Shown: positions 12,851 through 27,020, counted from the stretch's first letter. The stretch: DNA of 64,000 nucleotides from Acanthochlamys bracteata (GCA_019914995.1 CM034128.1:1304501-1368500); one strand, 5' to 3'. The notes: a model not told the origin generated them from the letters alone. Made by a program: numbers and translations.

Positions 12851-15800
12851 GAGGAGAACTAGACTAATTTAGTTAATTAAAATACTTAATTAAAAAATAT
12901 GTTTATTTCAGTAATTCACCCTTCGAGTCTATGATGTCTTGAAATATAAATAGCTGTATTGTACAAAAGAACGTAAACAAGAAAAACTAGCACTGAATGG
13001 ATTAGAATAGTAGGACCCACAAGAACTTCAACAAGAATAGTTTATATTAATGTCTTTGCTGTTAAAGGGAGGCGTTTATTTTGCGTGTTACTTTCTCCAT
13101 CTCGCGGCCGCGCCAATTTCAGCTTATCTGAAATATAGATAGCTGTTTATAATATAACACCAAACATGTAAAAGACGTTATTATGGATGTGTTCAGATCC
13201 CTTTTGCAAATGAAATATACAAAACAAGTTTGAAAGTACTTATGATTAAAAAAAGTTTTAAAAATTTTAAATTCTTAACTTTAATTAAAATTTTAATTTA
13301 TAATAATAAATTTATGTAATAAATATACAATATATAATTTTTTAATATTTTTTATATTCGCAAAACTTAAACACGTTTTAAGTGGGATTAGTAGACAATG
13401 ATACTTGGGTGATTTTTTGTGTGTTCGTAACTACGTGCTAGTAGTTTTCTATTTTTATTATTTTTAAAAGCTTCTACAGAACGCTTGAAGAATTTTTACT
13501 AGTGCTTGATGACTCAAAAGTCAAAGATTTTTAGTAGAGGAGGAGGAATAACTGCTGACCGTGTGTGGACCACTACTTGTTATAATAGTTTCTTTCGACC
13601 AATGAGATTGTCTAACTTTTTTGTTCATAGTTAGAAAGTAAATCGACCAAGCCCATCAAAGACGTCGGCATAAAGTTGTAGCCCAATATTTTAGATGAAG
13701 TTCAGCCGGTCATGTGACGGGCTGTATTGGGCTGGGCTCTTAAATCAAAAGTAGCGGAATGCATTCAAACCAACCATTTGTATTGTTTGATTTAATGATT
13801 AACACCCTTACAATGTTAATATATATTTCTAATCTAATAATAATTCAATATGCTAACGAACTTAAAAAGTTCTTATACGGGTGTCAAACCAATTAAATAT
13901 CACTATTGCCAAATCATTATTACTAGATTTTTTAACGTAATTGGATAAGAGCTACCTGTGTTCTCATGCTTTATGATTCTAACTAATTGGTCCGTCTTGG
14001 AAGATTAATTAAGAAAGTAACCATAGAGAAAGAAAATTTTTGGAAAATCTTATGCCAGCTTTAAATCAAACTACGAAGACAGTATAACCATGATACAAGT
14101 TTGCACAGAAAGCTACAGTAATATCCGCCCAGAAGAACAACAATTCAAAATTGAGCTCAGTTTGAGGCAAGCAAATAAAACCATATCTGGTAAAATATAA
14201 TAAGATTAGCAGTTGGCACTTGTTTATATATAGCAATCTTTCAAGGAAATAAACAACAATTCAACTTCTAAACTTACAATAGCACATAGACGTACGTATA
14301 TCAATAGCACTTGTTTATGCTCGCAACGGATTAATATTAATACAGGATTTACAACTGCAAACATCATCAGACTTCTTGAACCTTCACATTTATATCTATA
14401 ACTTGAAGACGAAAATACGTATTACGTACGAAATTCATTGAAAAATAATAATGTATAAAGGAATAAACCAACGAGAGAGAAAAGTATGACTGTAACTATG
14501 TGAGATAGAAATCACATCACATACCTGGCTAAACTTTTAATCAGCATGAGAACACCACTAAGACAAAACAAGCCGCAGCAAAGATTCGACGACATATACA
14601 AATATCATGGTGCACTCTAAATGGATATGAAGAAATATAGCCTGCATAAGCAGTGCCTGACCAGAGAATGAAGACCAATTAACAGATAAACAAAATATTA
14701 TCTTCACAGTAGGTGTACTTCATAATATTATCAGACACTCACGATTTCTACAATCACTATTTGAGTTAAACAAAGTGGTATGAAAATTCTAAAAAGAAGA
14801 TTTTTCTAACAAACACCAGGAAGCAATAACCAAACTTTTCAGATCAATGGCCTTACTTAGCATGTTATCAGATATAGAAGGTACAGAATCCACAAACATC
14901 TTTCCAGTGATTGCTATACTAATACATAGTAAAGCAAAGCGGAAGCATATCAAGGAAAAACAAAACATTTCATGTAGTCAGCAGCTCCAGCTGGCCAAAG
15001 ACAGAACAAACGCCAAGACGTGTTTCATGTAGGCCCAAACAACCTAAGTAAATAGGTTACAAATAGTTTCATGTCCATGTAGACACTTCTAAATTTAGAT
15101 TATGATATTGCCAAATGCATGTGAAGAAAACAAAATGTAGAGTCAACAATTAGTTTCTTTGTGTATTATACAATGCCATAGAAGATTAGGTACTTGCTCC
15201 GAACACATACAAATCAATAGGAACTGAGTATATGACCTTGCTTAAAGAAAATCTCACAAACAATTGACTAATTTCTCAATAGTAAAGTGCAGGTAGTAGG
15301 AATGATGTTACAAGTTCCTACCTGTATCTACTTGAATAGAGACTATAATCGAGATTGCATTCAATCTGCTTCCTGATATTTACTTTATGAATACTGTTTT
15401 TATAAAAAAAATGCGAAGTACAACAATTTCTTAAAAAGTTAAATAAGGAAAAAAAAAAAGAAGCATTTCTACTCTAAAATGTCGCTATAACAAGAAAAAA
15501 AACACCTTATATCTTACTTATACACACCAACCCTTCAACATGTTCTAACCTTTTGTTCAATGAAATGGAAAACAACATCATGAAAGAAAAAAAAATGCCA
15601 CGAGATGTATAGCTAGATGGAAGCTAGGCACAGGGTTTTCCAAATTCCAAGTTCAAAAACCAATGTGATTTATCGGGTATATGCAGCGCATCTCATGTTT
15701 GTTCTGATAATTGATATTAAACTAGGATAAATTTATATTAGCTAATAGCAGTTTGCATTATTTGAACGATCGATCAGTAGCAAGCCAGATGATTGTCATT

Positions 15801-16104
15801 TGATTGGTCATGCCTGACTAGCCTGATCGTGATTCAAGACATCAACAACAAGGTATACCATAAATAATAACTAGCATATTGGTACATGACAATTACAAAG
15901 AGTAGGACATTTATTTCACACAGTAGGGACCATCAATCAGATATGAATTAACTCTCTAAAATCTAGGACCAAGAGGAAACTGAAATTACCTACCCTAAAG
16001 ACTCAAACAATTCTAGCATATAGTTTCACAGAGAAACACCGTGCATAAATATCGAAGCTTTTTAAAGAGAACAAAGGTGACCTTCAGGCTTTCCAGCAAG
16101 CCCA
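12851..16104. other. Gene-poor intergenic region
   Basis: About 3.2 kb without a supportable gene. It contains an AT-rich MITE-like stretch at about 13190-13390 (ends TTCAGATCCCTTTTGCAAAT and AAACACGTTTTAAG). The part near 16000-16104 is the probable 3' UTR of the mS23 gene. Open frames such as 14847-15032 lack codon-like composition or known motifs. Confidence 0.5.
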
Positions 16105-18182
16105 TTACCACTGCTTATATCCTGGCATACCACCAGATTGACTGTTGCCTTCAGCTGCTTCTCGCAATTGAGCCTTTTCTTCTTTCATCTTCTTTACAAT
16201 TTCAAGAACTTTAGGATTGAAGAAACGATCTCTAACATATTTCTTCTCCTCTGCTTGTATTTCTTTAATGGCACTAGGGTACGGGTTAGGAGGTGGTGTC
16301 TTCCCCTGAAGACGTGCGATTTTCTTTAGTTCTTTGTACGCCACCTTCTTTGCTTTCTTCTCTTTCAGATACTCCATCTATAAAACAAGTTAAAAGAAAA
16401 AGGTCACATAAAAGATCTACTTAAAACACAGCCATGTAGAAATATATTCTAGGGATGATCAGCATCTATGTCTGCGGCACTCAATGGACCAATTACAAAT
16501 CCTAGAAGGATAGTATCAAACAACAGATAAATTGTGCAGTTTGAAAGCCATACATCAGCTACAGCCATGGCTTCATCTTCGCCGACTCCTTGCCCTTTTA
16601 ACTCAAGCACACGCCAAGCAAAAACTCGAGATGGAGGAGGATCGAACCCACTTATCCTGATAAATCGAATTAGAATATTAGTGACTGATTCAAAAGGCAT
16701 AAGTTGTATAAAAATTAAATCACATCATACTGTTCACTTAGGACATGCAAACTCTCAAAACTTAGCACAAGTACTTAGCAAGGCAAACATCATAATTTCA
16801 TACATATCCAACAACATTCCATTCAAAGGACAAGTATCCATGATACTTTGCAAGCATGAAAGGATAAAAGTATTTAAACCAAACAGGAATTCTCCCTAAT
16901 TCCAAATCCAATTTCAAATACTGCTCTTGGCAAGAGCTGAAAAAGAGTGGGATCGGAAGACATTCTGGCAGAAAAGATGATGCCAAACAATTCTAGCACA
17001 TTAAGTTATAAACGTGGAAATGGAAGACAAAGCAAGGGAACAAAGTTGCTCATATAACATTGGGTTATAAGAGAATACAAGAAACATAAAACCCCATATG
17101 ATATAAGATGTTGTGCGAAGAGTCATAAGTGGGACACTAATAGATTCCATAGAAGCATTTAGCCATGATTTAGCAATACAAGACCTAAATAGAAGCTCAT
17201 GCAAAAAGCACGCAGATTGCAGCTCCTTGATGTAGGACTAATATCAAGCTTCAACCGGATTAGGAAGTTCAAGAAAATATGCACTTTAGATCAACGACAC
17301 ATGTTAAAGATGGCTGGAGCCATAATCAATTTACAAATAGGAGAAGGATATCATAAGATTTGTTTCCAAGAAGGATTCTGCTAGCTATTTTTAGCTTCTA
17401 TACAGAGTTAATTGAGTAAAGTCATGAAAGACCATGAAGGCGTTCCTGCATTCTTCTAATCTCCTCCATGGAGGGATTGGACTTTTGATAACCATATGGA
17501 ATAGAACTAACCACATAGCAACCAGGAAGGACCTCAGTCCAATGCTCATTAGCGTTCATCTTGCAGTGGAATCAAAAGACATGTAAGAGACGAGAACATA
17601 CTTGACTGCATCATGGTACAAGGAATCTGAATGCTTCTTGTAGAATTTCCTGACATAAACATCTTCGGGAAACTCCATCTGCTTAACCTTCCCATCAACA
17701 CGAGGAAACGTAATGGGTGGAGACCTGCGCAAAAATAAAGAATAAGTACCTCTGCTTCAAGATGATCTTTTGCAAAAGATTCTCAATAAAAAACAAAGTA
17801 AAGATGTAATCTTTGCCGCGGAGAAAATTCTCTACATAACTTCGATTAAGAATTCACACAAGAACGCCGCTATCCATCAAATAAAATCCAAAATAAAATA
17901 AATTCAATTAAAAAGAACCTTTTCTGGTTTCTCCAAGAACCCATCAAATAACGAGAAGGGGAAAAAAAAGAACATATTTTTCTGTTGACGATGTCTAATT
18001 AAAAGATTCAATTGAAGAGCACAAAAAAAAAGGAAAACAACAGAAAATTTTGGGAAAGGAAAAAAAATTTGAAAACAAGAAACTTACTCTTCCATGGCTT
18101 TGAGCCATTTAGGAGCAGGCTTAGCGAGCCCTTTGACAAGCTTCCTTGTCTTTGTTAGCAGATCTCCTCTCATGTACGACAT
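16105..18182 (-). CDS. Mitochondrial small ribosomal subunit protein mS23 (S23/Rsm25 family)
   Basis: Four exons: 18088-18182, 17602-17724, 16554-16656 and 16105-16377, giving 197 residues in frame. The start at 18182 gives MSYMRGDLLTKTRKLVKGLA, a basic amphipathic N-terminus that could serve as a mitochondrial signal. Downstream: PPITFPRVDGKVKQMEFPED, SGFDPPPSRVFAWRVLELK and a Lys/Glu-rich helical C-terminus with TPPPNPYPSAIKEIQAEEKK. These match what I recall of plant mS23, a structural protein of the mitoribosome small subunit. The last exon begins at its own in-frame ATG (16377), so an automatic caller could report only 90 residues; the upstream exons are supported by good splice sites and phase. 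Confidence 0.82.
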
Positions 18183-18721
18183 ATCACCAATTCTTTAATT
18201 TCAGGGGGAAAAAAGGAAAGTTTGAACTTTTTCCTTCTTCTCCTCTTCTCTTCTGCGTGGTGGCGCACGACGGAGGACCGTGGTGGTGATGGTGATCTGT
18301 GAAAGCAGCAAACTTCTGGAAATTCAGACATTCATTTTATCTCTATTCAACTTAAAGGATTTTTATATTATTTATATTTTGTTTTAGCAGTATACAACCT
18401 GAGAACCTCCACGCAAGTGCTAACCTTGCTTGATATTGCCAATCTTAAACTTTTTGTAAGCACAGATGCAAACTTTTAATTATGGGATTAATGGACCTAA
18501 ATCAAATGTCCAGGTCCAGTTATAATAGCAAGGCCCAAATCACTTTTGTGGGCCCTATGTTGTATATTTAAACTACATATTAAAGAGTACTTTCTAATCA
18601 AATGAACTAGATATTAATCCAAATTAATGTAAAACTCAGTTAAGTGATGAAATCATAATTGCTTCTTAGCTACCAAAGAATCATATTCCTAATCTTCAAA
18701 TATAGACCATCAGAACTTGAT
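18183..18721. other. mS23 5' UTR/promoter and short spacer
   Basis: Immediately upstream of the mS23 start is leader-like sequence (TTCTCCTCTTCTCTTCTGCG on the plus strand at about 18237). The rest, up to the retroelement at 18727, is AT-rich with no gene. Confidence 0.4.
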
Positions 18722-18726
18722 AATAA

Positions 18727-20674
18727 TGTCAAGATCCAAAACCAAACCCTGACAGGTACTGAACTAAACCGAGCTCAAACAAGGCCCAAATTCGACCCAA
18801 TCTAGTAACCCTGACTCAAAACTTGATTAAACAGACCAATTATCAAACTCAACAAAATTTCAGCATTATCCTTCCTAAAAACTCAATAGGAGGATTCTTA
18901 AACAATTAACAATAACCATACTCAAAACCAATTACCAATTCAAAAAGACAAACAACAAATATAACGACTATTTACACTAAAAATATATCCATTGGTTACC
19001 CGCAGCCATTCACACCTATTCTAATTCCAAAATAATGAATATTACAATACTACATTCAATCACATACAAGAAAAGTCCGTGCCCCTCGAAAATTACAAAG
19101 TTAACTACATCACGCAAGCACGCATGCATAATACTTTATATATCCAAGATCACAAGCAAACTCAATGCCCAGTATATCCCTGGAACCACCAACAAGTAAT
19201 ACCATCATAACTAGGTGCCCATTATGCTCTAGGATCCACCGACAAGTACTACCATTATACAAGCATCCATAATATAATAAATTAGAACAATACCTTTCAA
19301 GTTCTTGATAGTCTCATACTAATTCAGTCCTTGACAAGTAGATGCAATAAAAAAAACACAATAAATATGTTATAGCCAATGTCTTCAATGTTATAGTAAT
19401 CATACTCATGCATAACTGAAATGTTAGCAGTAACATGCGTATCAAGTATATTCTATAATCAAGCACCTAAGTTCATTAAATTCTAGCATACTTTTATAGT
19501 TATAAATATGTTTCTGGAAGCATGCTTTGTACAGGCACATATAGTATAAAGAATAAATCACAAATGCACAGAAAATGGCAACGTATTCGGAATTTACAAG
19601 GCATATACTACCTATGCCGAAAGCCTAACGGTATAGCTAAGAACAAAGGCGTGGGAACCCTCACCTGCGGTCCACGCAATTACTCTGATCCACTGATCAA
19701 CTCTAAACAGCACCAATCGGGCCCAAATCACTCGTGCAACCTAACACACACACGGGCACATTCAATATTAAAATACGCTAAACAGGAGTTAAGCTCAACA
19801 CTCACATATGGGTATAACCAAGTTCAAGCTAAAATAATTCGCCACACAGCATACCCATTCTAGGGTTTCAACCATTCCAACAATTCACCCAATTTCTATC
19901 CACTACACAAGCAATACAAGGGCTAACGAATTCAAGAAGCTTACTGCTAAACGGGATGATCTAACTCCAAAACGACTTGAATCGGCAAGACTTGCCTATT
20001 TCCAATCCAACGTCCACCTAGGACGAAATGAATCAATAATTGATCCAATATCAATTTCAAGTACATGGCACAAAGGTTTTTAACTCACCTTAAGGTCGTC
20101 CCCGCCAGCAAGTGGAGTTCTCGGATTCCGGCGAGTTAGGGTTCCGGCCAGGAGGGTGCTAAAAACAGCAAAGCGAAGCAGCAATGCCAATAGAGATCAA
20201 GGGAAGGGATGAAGAGCTTCAATTTGACGCCGGCGGCCGTAATTTGGAGGAATGACGTCCAGCGGCGAGCTCGCTTGCAATCACACGCTGGAGCAGAAAA
20301 TCAACGGAATAACTTGAGGGAATGATCTCAGCAGGTTGGTAGGAAGATCTGCAGCCACTCGGCTTGGCCGGATCGCCGGCGAATCAGCCGGACGAAACCC
20401 CCCGTTTTTGCTCCGCCGGGCCAGGAATTGCGACGGCGACTGCTGGAAGGGAGAAGATTACGGAACGAAGGGGTCGGAGGAGATGATCCTCGGAGGAGGA
20501 GACTAATCGCGCACCGGGGAGGACCAGGGAGGTAGACGTCGGATGGAAGGAGAAAAGAAAGGTGAAAAAAATAAAGTGGAAGAAGTAAAGAAGAGGGAAG
20601 AAGAAAATAATACGTATAAATACTTTTTAACAAGGACTTGGCCCACTAACGAGCCCATACGTTACGATATAACC
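18727..20674 (-). repeat. Probable 3' LTR of the Ty3/gypsy relic
   Basis: On the minus strand a purine tract (AAAAAGAGGG, about 20675-20684) just after the pol end is followed by TTATATCGTAACG, which I take as a mutated LTR start (TG changed). The LTR has a GC-rich middle (about 20100-20530) and ends with GATCTTGACA at 18727, giving about 1.95 kb. A second LTR copy is not evident in the window. Confidence 0.5.
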
Positions 20675-20719
20675 CTCTTTTTAAAATTTGTCTTCCTATT
20701 TTCAATTAAAGAGATAAAA

Positions 20720-22110
20720 CTCGTACCTCAAAAAGCGAATAACCAAATATACTTTCCCTCCATTTCAACTTCTGAACTCTCAAGTTCCTTCCCTGCGCAA
20801 GTGCTTTTTCTCAAAACGAAAAACGAAAGCAACTCTCACCTCTTTACGGACGTATCTGATGATCTAAATAGTCAGGGAGCTCCTCATAAGTTAAGTCCTT
20901 CCAAATTTACCCTATAATTGGCTTCATCAAGTGAGATGGATCATACAATCATTTTCGAAGTATCGATACATAAAACATGGTATACACCTCTAGACTCGAC
21001 GGTAAGGCCAACGTACAGGAGATCGCGTTCCAATATCTCAAATAGGCCAACAAATCTCATACTGAGATTCGACCTCTTCTCAAATTGTAGGATATCTTTC
21101 TAAAGAGAAACTCGCAAAAATAACTTATCACCAACAGCAAAAGATATCACATGACGTTTAGGATCTACATACATATTCTGTCTACTTTGAGCTACGGCCG
21201 TTCGCTCTCGAACGAGCTTAATCTTTTCGTTAGTGTCTTTAATAGTATCTGGAGACACTTCATCAGCCTCACAAGTTTAGAATCAACAAATTGGCGAATA
21301 ACATTTCCTACCATGTAAGGCCTCAAATGGTGTTGTTTTGGACACTAGCCTAAAAACTGCTACTATAAGTGAAGACAAGTGTTGACTTAAATACTGTCCT
21401 AATTTGAGTACACTAGAGTGTAACATGTCTTCCAAGATCTAAATGCTACACTCAGATTGTTCGTCAGTCTACTAATGAAAGACAACACTACAAGTCAATT
21501 AGTCAAAATTTTGTTGGACTTTACCTAAAAAATTAGAAGTGAGCTGTGTCTCATGATCTAAAATAATTGTTAAAGAAATACCATGCAACTTCATTATCCT
21601 CTTCACATAAAACTGTGCATATCATGTCCATCATAGGTGGTCTGCATGGATATAAAATGCGCAGTCTTAATCAACCTACCACAATCACCTAGATGAATCA
21701 TATTCTTACTGAATTCGAGATAGTCCTGTCATGAAATTTGTACAAATGTGTCCCACGTTCACTCGGAAAAGAATAATGGTTACAATAATTTTTCAGACTT
21801 TCGATGTTATGCTTTTACAGATTCATAAGTGATGCAACATAAGATGTAATCATATTTTTATCTAGCCATAATTCTATTTCTCAAAACAAAATGTACCGTT
21901 AAGTGGGCAAACCAAGCTTCAAATGTCACTTTCAATCTCAAGCCACTCAACTGAAGCCACTTTAGGTCGCATGCTGGAAGTCAAGATACTATTATAAGAT
22001 GTGCCAAACTTTTTGATAACTTGTAACTCAAAGCATCTGTCACTATATGACTTTTTTCGAATGATAAAATCCTGCAATTGTAATCCTTCAGCAATTTTAA
22101 CCAACTCCTC
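20720..22110 (-). pseudogene. Broken Ty3/gypsy pol (integrase core to C-terminal chromo-like end)
   Basis: Minus-strand reading, in pieces: KRIMKLHGISLTIILDHETQ (about 21600, the integrase core; the usual Asp-Arg-Asp has become DHE), EDMLHSSVLKLGQYLSQHL (about 21400), TTPFEALHGRKCYSPIC (about 21320), IKLVRERTAVAQSRQNMYVD and ISFAVGDKLFLRVS (about 21120-21200), ending near FAF-stop at about 20730. These match the well-known order of plant Ty3/gypsy integrases. Stops occur between almost every block. Sequence at 21919-22104 may belong to the spacer before integrase. Confidence 0.8.
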
Positions 22111-24627
22111 TACTTCAAATTTAATTCCTTCAAATCAAAATATACTTCAAACTCTTGTAGTCAGTATACATATCACAGAACTCACTATACAAATAATGTC
22201 TCTAGATCTTAAGTGTAGAAGTCTTAAGATTGTGAGTTTTGAGTAAAATTGTAATATAATTTTAGATTCTCTCTTGAATTTGTCAAATTTTAAACAATTC
22301 ATTTGAATTTGGGTTTGGCTGGTTGTTCTAAATAGGCTAAAGTCTAGAGTGAGTTAGGATTTGATCTGGACTTGATTTAGGTCAGATACCGATTATGTTC
22401 TCAAATTGGGGTGTGACAAATAAAGACCCAAAACACAGGGATATTATTCACTTTTTTCCCTAACTGATCAAGTGTCTCTGACTGTGAGCAAAGTTTAAAG
22501 GTGCAAAGGTTTTTCCAAAGTGTGGGAGTGGTAATGAACTCAGGTGATTTTGCAGCTTTAGTTATTCCTTCAGTGTTCAAAGCTAAAAATTAAAAAGCAA
22601 AGCATATATGTAGCTATTGGCTACACGCATGAATGGATGCAAAAGAAGAATCATTGCAGCAAAAGCTCTAACCAGAAAAAAAAAGTAAAAAAAAAGAAAA
22701 CATTGCTTGCATTCATGTAGTGATAGGAATACAGGCTTTGTTTACAAAGAGTGTTTTTTTTTCTGTTTGAAATTCACCTTCGATCCATCTTGGAAGATAG
22801 TTGTCTGATTCGTTCGTTGTTTTTGCTTACGAAACAGGTCTGGTTGTTTTCCCCACAAAGAAAAGAATGTTAACAAAAATAATTCAATTATCATTAATCA
22901 ACCAAAATCATTTAATTAATTAACGTACCTAGATCTAGATTTGCTTCTAATTTTTTTTGATGATAGGGATTTAGAAGAAGAAGCAGAGGAAGAAACGGTC
23001 AAAGAAGTGAGCAGAATCTACGGAGCATTCCATTCTCCAAAATGTTCTCCTGATCTAAGCAATATTCTCAAATATAATTTTATTACAAGTGCACGATAGA
23101 TGCATGTCATGCTTTATTTTTATTATTTTTTTTAAATTTATGATCCTAGGTCTAATCAATTCTTTTTTTTTTCATTTTTTTTTTTATGCTAATTAGATAG
23201 ATTCAAATGTTCAAATAATAATATATTTATTGTTAATTTAGACAGTTTTGGAATGTCAAAGTAAGATTCGGGACAGTTTGCCGCAAAGTCAAACAAGAAG
23301 GTCAACTAAAACCAATCTGCACTTAAAAGAAGTAAAACATTTTTTATGTCTAATGTTGCAATTAGTCGATCGTATTTCTTTAAAATCAATGTGCTTATCT
23401 TCTTGGAATCAAAATAATTAGAAAAAAGAAAAATAAGGGAGAATATATTGAACAAAGGACTACTTTTTTATCGATAGGAATTAATCACATAAGCAATTAA
23501 CAATAATGAGCTAAACATTAATTAAATGAAAAAAAAGGGCTTAACACGTCCTATAATATAGTGTTATTTGGATTACTTAAAATATGATAAGTTTTTAAAA
23601 AATTAATTTTGATGAATATTTTGAGAAATCAAATTTTTTTAATTTTTGAAAAATCAATTTTTTTTAATTAAAATTTTTTTGTAAATATAGAATATGATTT
23701 ATAATTCATCTATATAGAATTTATAAAACTTTTAAAATACTATAAATAATTTTCTGAAAATAAAAACAAAAATAAAATACGGATTGAAAAGCACCGTAAA
23801 TAATTTTTAATCAGAGCATGTGACAACATGTTTTTTTATCCCACGTGAGTTCCGGGGGAATCCAGCACCAGCAAGTGGAAAGTTATTTGGGATTCTATTT
23901 CACTCTATTTTTAATATTTTATTTTATTTATTTTAATATTTTTAAATAAATTCTATATAATATTTTATAAAATATTTATTTAAAATTTTAAAAATATAAA
24001 AATATTTACGTTATAACTTTTAATATCTTTTATTTTTAAATAACATATAAATTTTATTTCTTAAAATATTTTTTATTTTAAAAAATAATTTCAAACACAT
24101 TTTTTCTTCGATTTCTCTCGCTTCCATTCTACACAATCAATTTAATAATAGTAATATTATTATTATTTTGTTCATCTCTATAAAAAGATCATGCATCACA
24201 TTGACGTCCCCGTATATACTCAAAATTTTTTTGACGAACTCCAAACTCGTATCTGATTCGCCTTAATTAAATATACAAACTTGTATCTTAAATACATTAC
24301 GATATTTCTATATAAGCACTTCTTTCATTTTGTACGTTAATTATCACGCACTTTTTAATTCAAACGTCTGATTATTATATCGAACGGTCGTAATTTAAAC
24401 AAACAATTGGAAGGTACGGATTGCTTCAATCAAGACCCTTTCATTTATATGCATGTGCATGTTCATGTTTGGTAAAGATGAAGAAGAAAAACAATGATCG
24501 ATGAATTAATAGAATCGATCAATAGTAGACCCTATATCTGCAACAGAATCAGAAAGGGACAACACCATCAGGTAAATAATTCACAAATAAGAAATTAATC
24601 AAGAAGAAGATCAAGCTATATATACCA

Positions 24628-25237
24628 TAATTATAAAATTCGGACCGACCCATTCAGGTCGATCCAGAAATCGTCGATCCGAAACATAAACCGATCCGAA
24701 TTTATAATAAAATTATTTATGCTTTGACCCGTTCTGACCCGTTTTGACCCGTTCTGACCCGCTTCGACCAGCTCGTTCGAGTCAAATCAGATTAAACTAA
24801 ATTTTAAAAAATTTAAATTTGTGATATATTGATACAAAAATAATTATTAATAATTTTATTTTGAAATATAATATATAGTTTAGATTTTATATTTGGATGT
24901 GATAATGCAAAAAAATAAATTTGTTATGTTTTATTGTAAATATTTATTATTAGTGATTTTTAAGTTTTTATATTACTAATTCTATTAAATTGTAAGAAAA
25001 ATAATAAAATTATTTTAAAACAAAAAATTTTTTTTGAAATTTATTATTTAAAATATTTTTTTATTTTTTTATATATTTTTTGTTAGTTTATTTTTCTTTT
25101 ATATTTTCTATAAAAAAAAAATAAGCTTTCGTATTACCGTTAATTTTTTGATATTTTTAATATAATGATTCAATCCGTTGATCCGTTAATTCGGACAATA
25201 TTTTGGTTCAATATTCGATCCAATTTTTACAACTATA
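24628..25237. mobile_element. 0.6-kb non-autonomous TIR transposon, copy A
   Basis: It begins TAATTATAAAATTCGGACCG and ends AATTTTTACAACTATA, whose complement is TATAGTTGTAAAAATT: an imperfect terminal inverted repeat. Near the left end are repeats of GACCCGTTYTGACCCG (about 24726-24765). A second copy at 38057-38680 aligns along its whole length with the same ends, which sets the borders. There is no open frame, so it depends on enzymes supplied elsewhere. Confidence 0.75.
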
Positions 25238-25538
25238 ATATATATTTATAAATTATTAAATATATTTAATTATATAACACATTAACAAGTTGTCCACTCC
25301 ATCATCATCATGATTGTTAATATATAACTTTTAATTTGATTAATCATTCCTAATTCTGGTGATGATCAGCTTTTTGCGTGGTATATTGAAGCATCACATC
25401 AATGAATAGGATAAAAGTTTTTTAAAAAGCTTTAAAATCCTTGCTCCTATCAATCATTAATATGTATGTATATATATGAAAAATAATAATTTTAATTTGA
25501 TATTTGAATTAAGTTGGCTTTTGATAATCTCACTCATC

Positions 25539-25790
25539 AAGGGCGTTTGACAAGACGTTCTTCAAAAATAATTTTTAAAAATATTTAATATATACCTTTT
25601 ATAAATATTTAAAATTTTTATTAAAAAATTTGAAACATATTTAAAAAATTTTATATAGTAAAATTTTTTATTATTTATTTTTATTATTTTTAATATAAAA
25701 AAATAAAAATCTATTATTGTAAAATAATAAAAATATTTTCTATTTAAAAAAAATTATATTTCAAAATTACTTTCAAACTTTCAATATCAA
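25539..25790. mobile_element. AT-rich MITE-like element
   Basis: The left edge has AAGGGCGTTTGACAAGACG and the right edge TTACTTTCAAACTTTC, whose complement carries GTTTGAAAGTAA. The interior is almost only A/T, T-rich to A-rich, like the other members of the family here. Borders are approximate. Confidence 0.4.
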
Positions 25791-26809
25791 TGCTAACATA
25801 TCAAATGCTGTACAGGGATTGGGCTACAGCTGTATGCTAGCTTTCTGTTCGTTTAATTCTTGGTCAGAGAAAACATATATACATACATGCTGCATTATAA
25901 CAGTTAATATGTAGGTCTTGACTAAGACTTGCATTCATTAAATTAAGTGGGTTTTTTTTGGTTGATATTGAAGCTACTTTGATCAAGGTAGGTGTGATGA
26001 TGAAGTGAATGCCTTTTAGAAAAGCAACATCTTATCATCTCCAATGCAAGAAGCTTTCAAGTGTCATTAAGGAAGGACCCAAAAATGATTTGCATACCTA
26101 ATAAGATTCCTTGCTTTTGTGACCAGGCATGTGTGACACTAGCTAGCTTGAGAGAACAGAAAACACAAGTGAATCAATGAAAGAAAGAAAAAAGCCTTTA
26201 AAACTACATGATCCTAGCTAGCTATATAACACCTTTTCATTAATCAACTCCCACCTTCTTGCATTTGTCATTTTTGCAATGAGAAGAAGATTTGAATGAG
26301 CAAAAAAGTGGGCATTTAAGATTGAAAGGAAGTTGAATGTACCTACATGTATACATGGAACTAGTAAAGTGAAAAGGGAGTTGCTCCCATGAACATATAG
26401 AGAATGTGTTCTTTGTAGAAAATAAATTATTTATAAAACTGTGTACGATTATTATCATTAATATCATAACCAGGTGATTGTCACCACCATATATATAGTT
26501 ATATATACATATATACTTTATCATATTAATGATAAACTTTCTTATCTCCCAAAAAGGCTAAAAAATAATCTAGCTAGCTAAATTAGTAGACCATCTCATG
26601 CATATATAGCTTCTCTTAGTTAGTTTGTTGCTTAATCCATTAATTTCATGCATATATATATACCACAGCTTCAGTATTAGAAATTGTTTGTATACTATAC
26701 GAATCCGTAGCCATACGTCTGATTGCTTTGGTGTCTTGCAAATGGTTGTTGAAATAATATGATCAAAGCTCTACACGGAGAAACGTTATCAAGAAGGATT
26801 TATATGTTT

Positions 26810-27020
26810 GGGAGTTTTATTGAAGAGAAACTTTTCGAAAAAAAATTAAAATTAAAAATTTTTAAAATATAAATTTTATTTTTTATTTTAAAAAAATTAA
26901 TAAAAAAATTTTTATTTTTTTGTATCATTAAAATTTTAAAAAAATTATAAAATATTTTAAAAATTTTATTAAAAAATATGAAATAAAAATTTAAGGAAGA
27001 AAAGCTCTTCCAAATAATCC
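26810..27020. mobile_element. AT-rich MITE-like element
   Basis: The left edge reads GTTTGGGAGTTTTATTGAAG and the right edge CTCTTCCAAATAATCC (complement GGATTATTTGGAAGAG). The A/T-only centre can fold back. Two long minus-strand open frames here (for example 26800-27138) are Asn/Lys/Phe/Ile artefacts of AT content. Confidence 0.4.

Larger units (their letters stand above)
18727..22418 (-). mobile_element. Decayed Ty3/gypsy LTR retroelement, internally deleted
   Basis: The block starts TGTCAAGATCC and ends GGTGTGACA (plus strand), that is TG...CA, and both sides carry AATAA (18722-18726 and 22419-22423), a plausible 5-bp target duplication. Inside, read on the minus strand, are a degraded integrase and pol end, then a purine tract and a long terminal repeat. 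Gag, protease and most of the reverse transcriptase are missing. Stop codons and frameshifts break every coding part, so it is inactive. The right end does not resemble the start of the LTR on the left, so the element may be a deletion product or a composite. Confidence 0.6.

Noticed and set aside
20328..20917. Open frames of 100 and 124 residues on both strands
   Set aside because: They lie in the GC-rich part of the LTR and the pol end of the retroelement and have no conserved motif.
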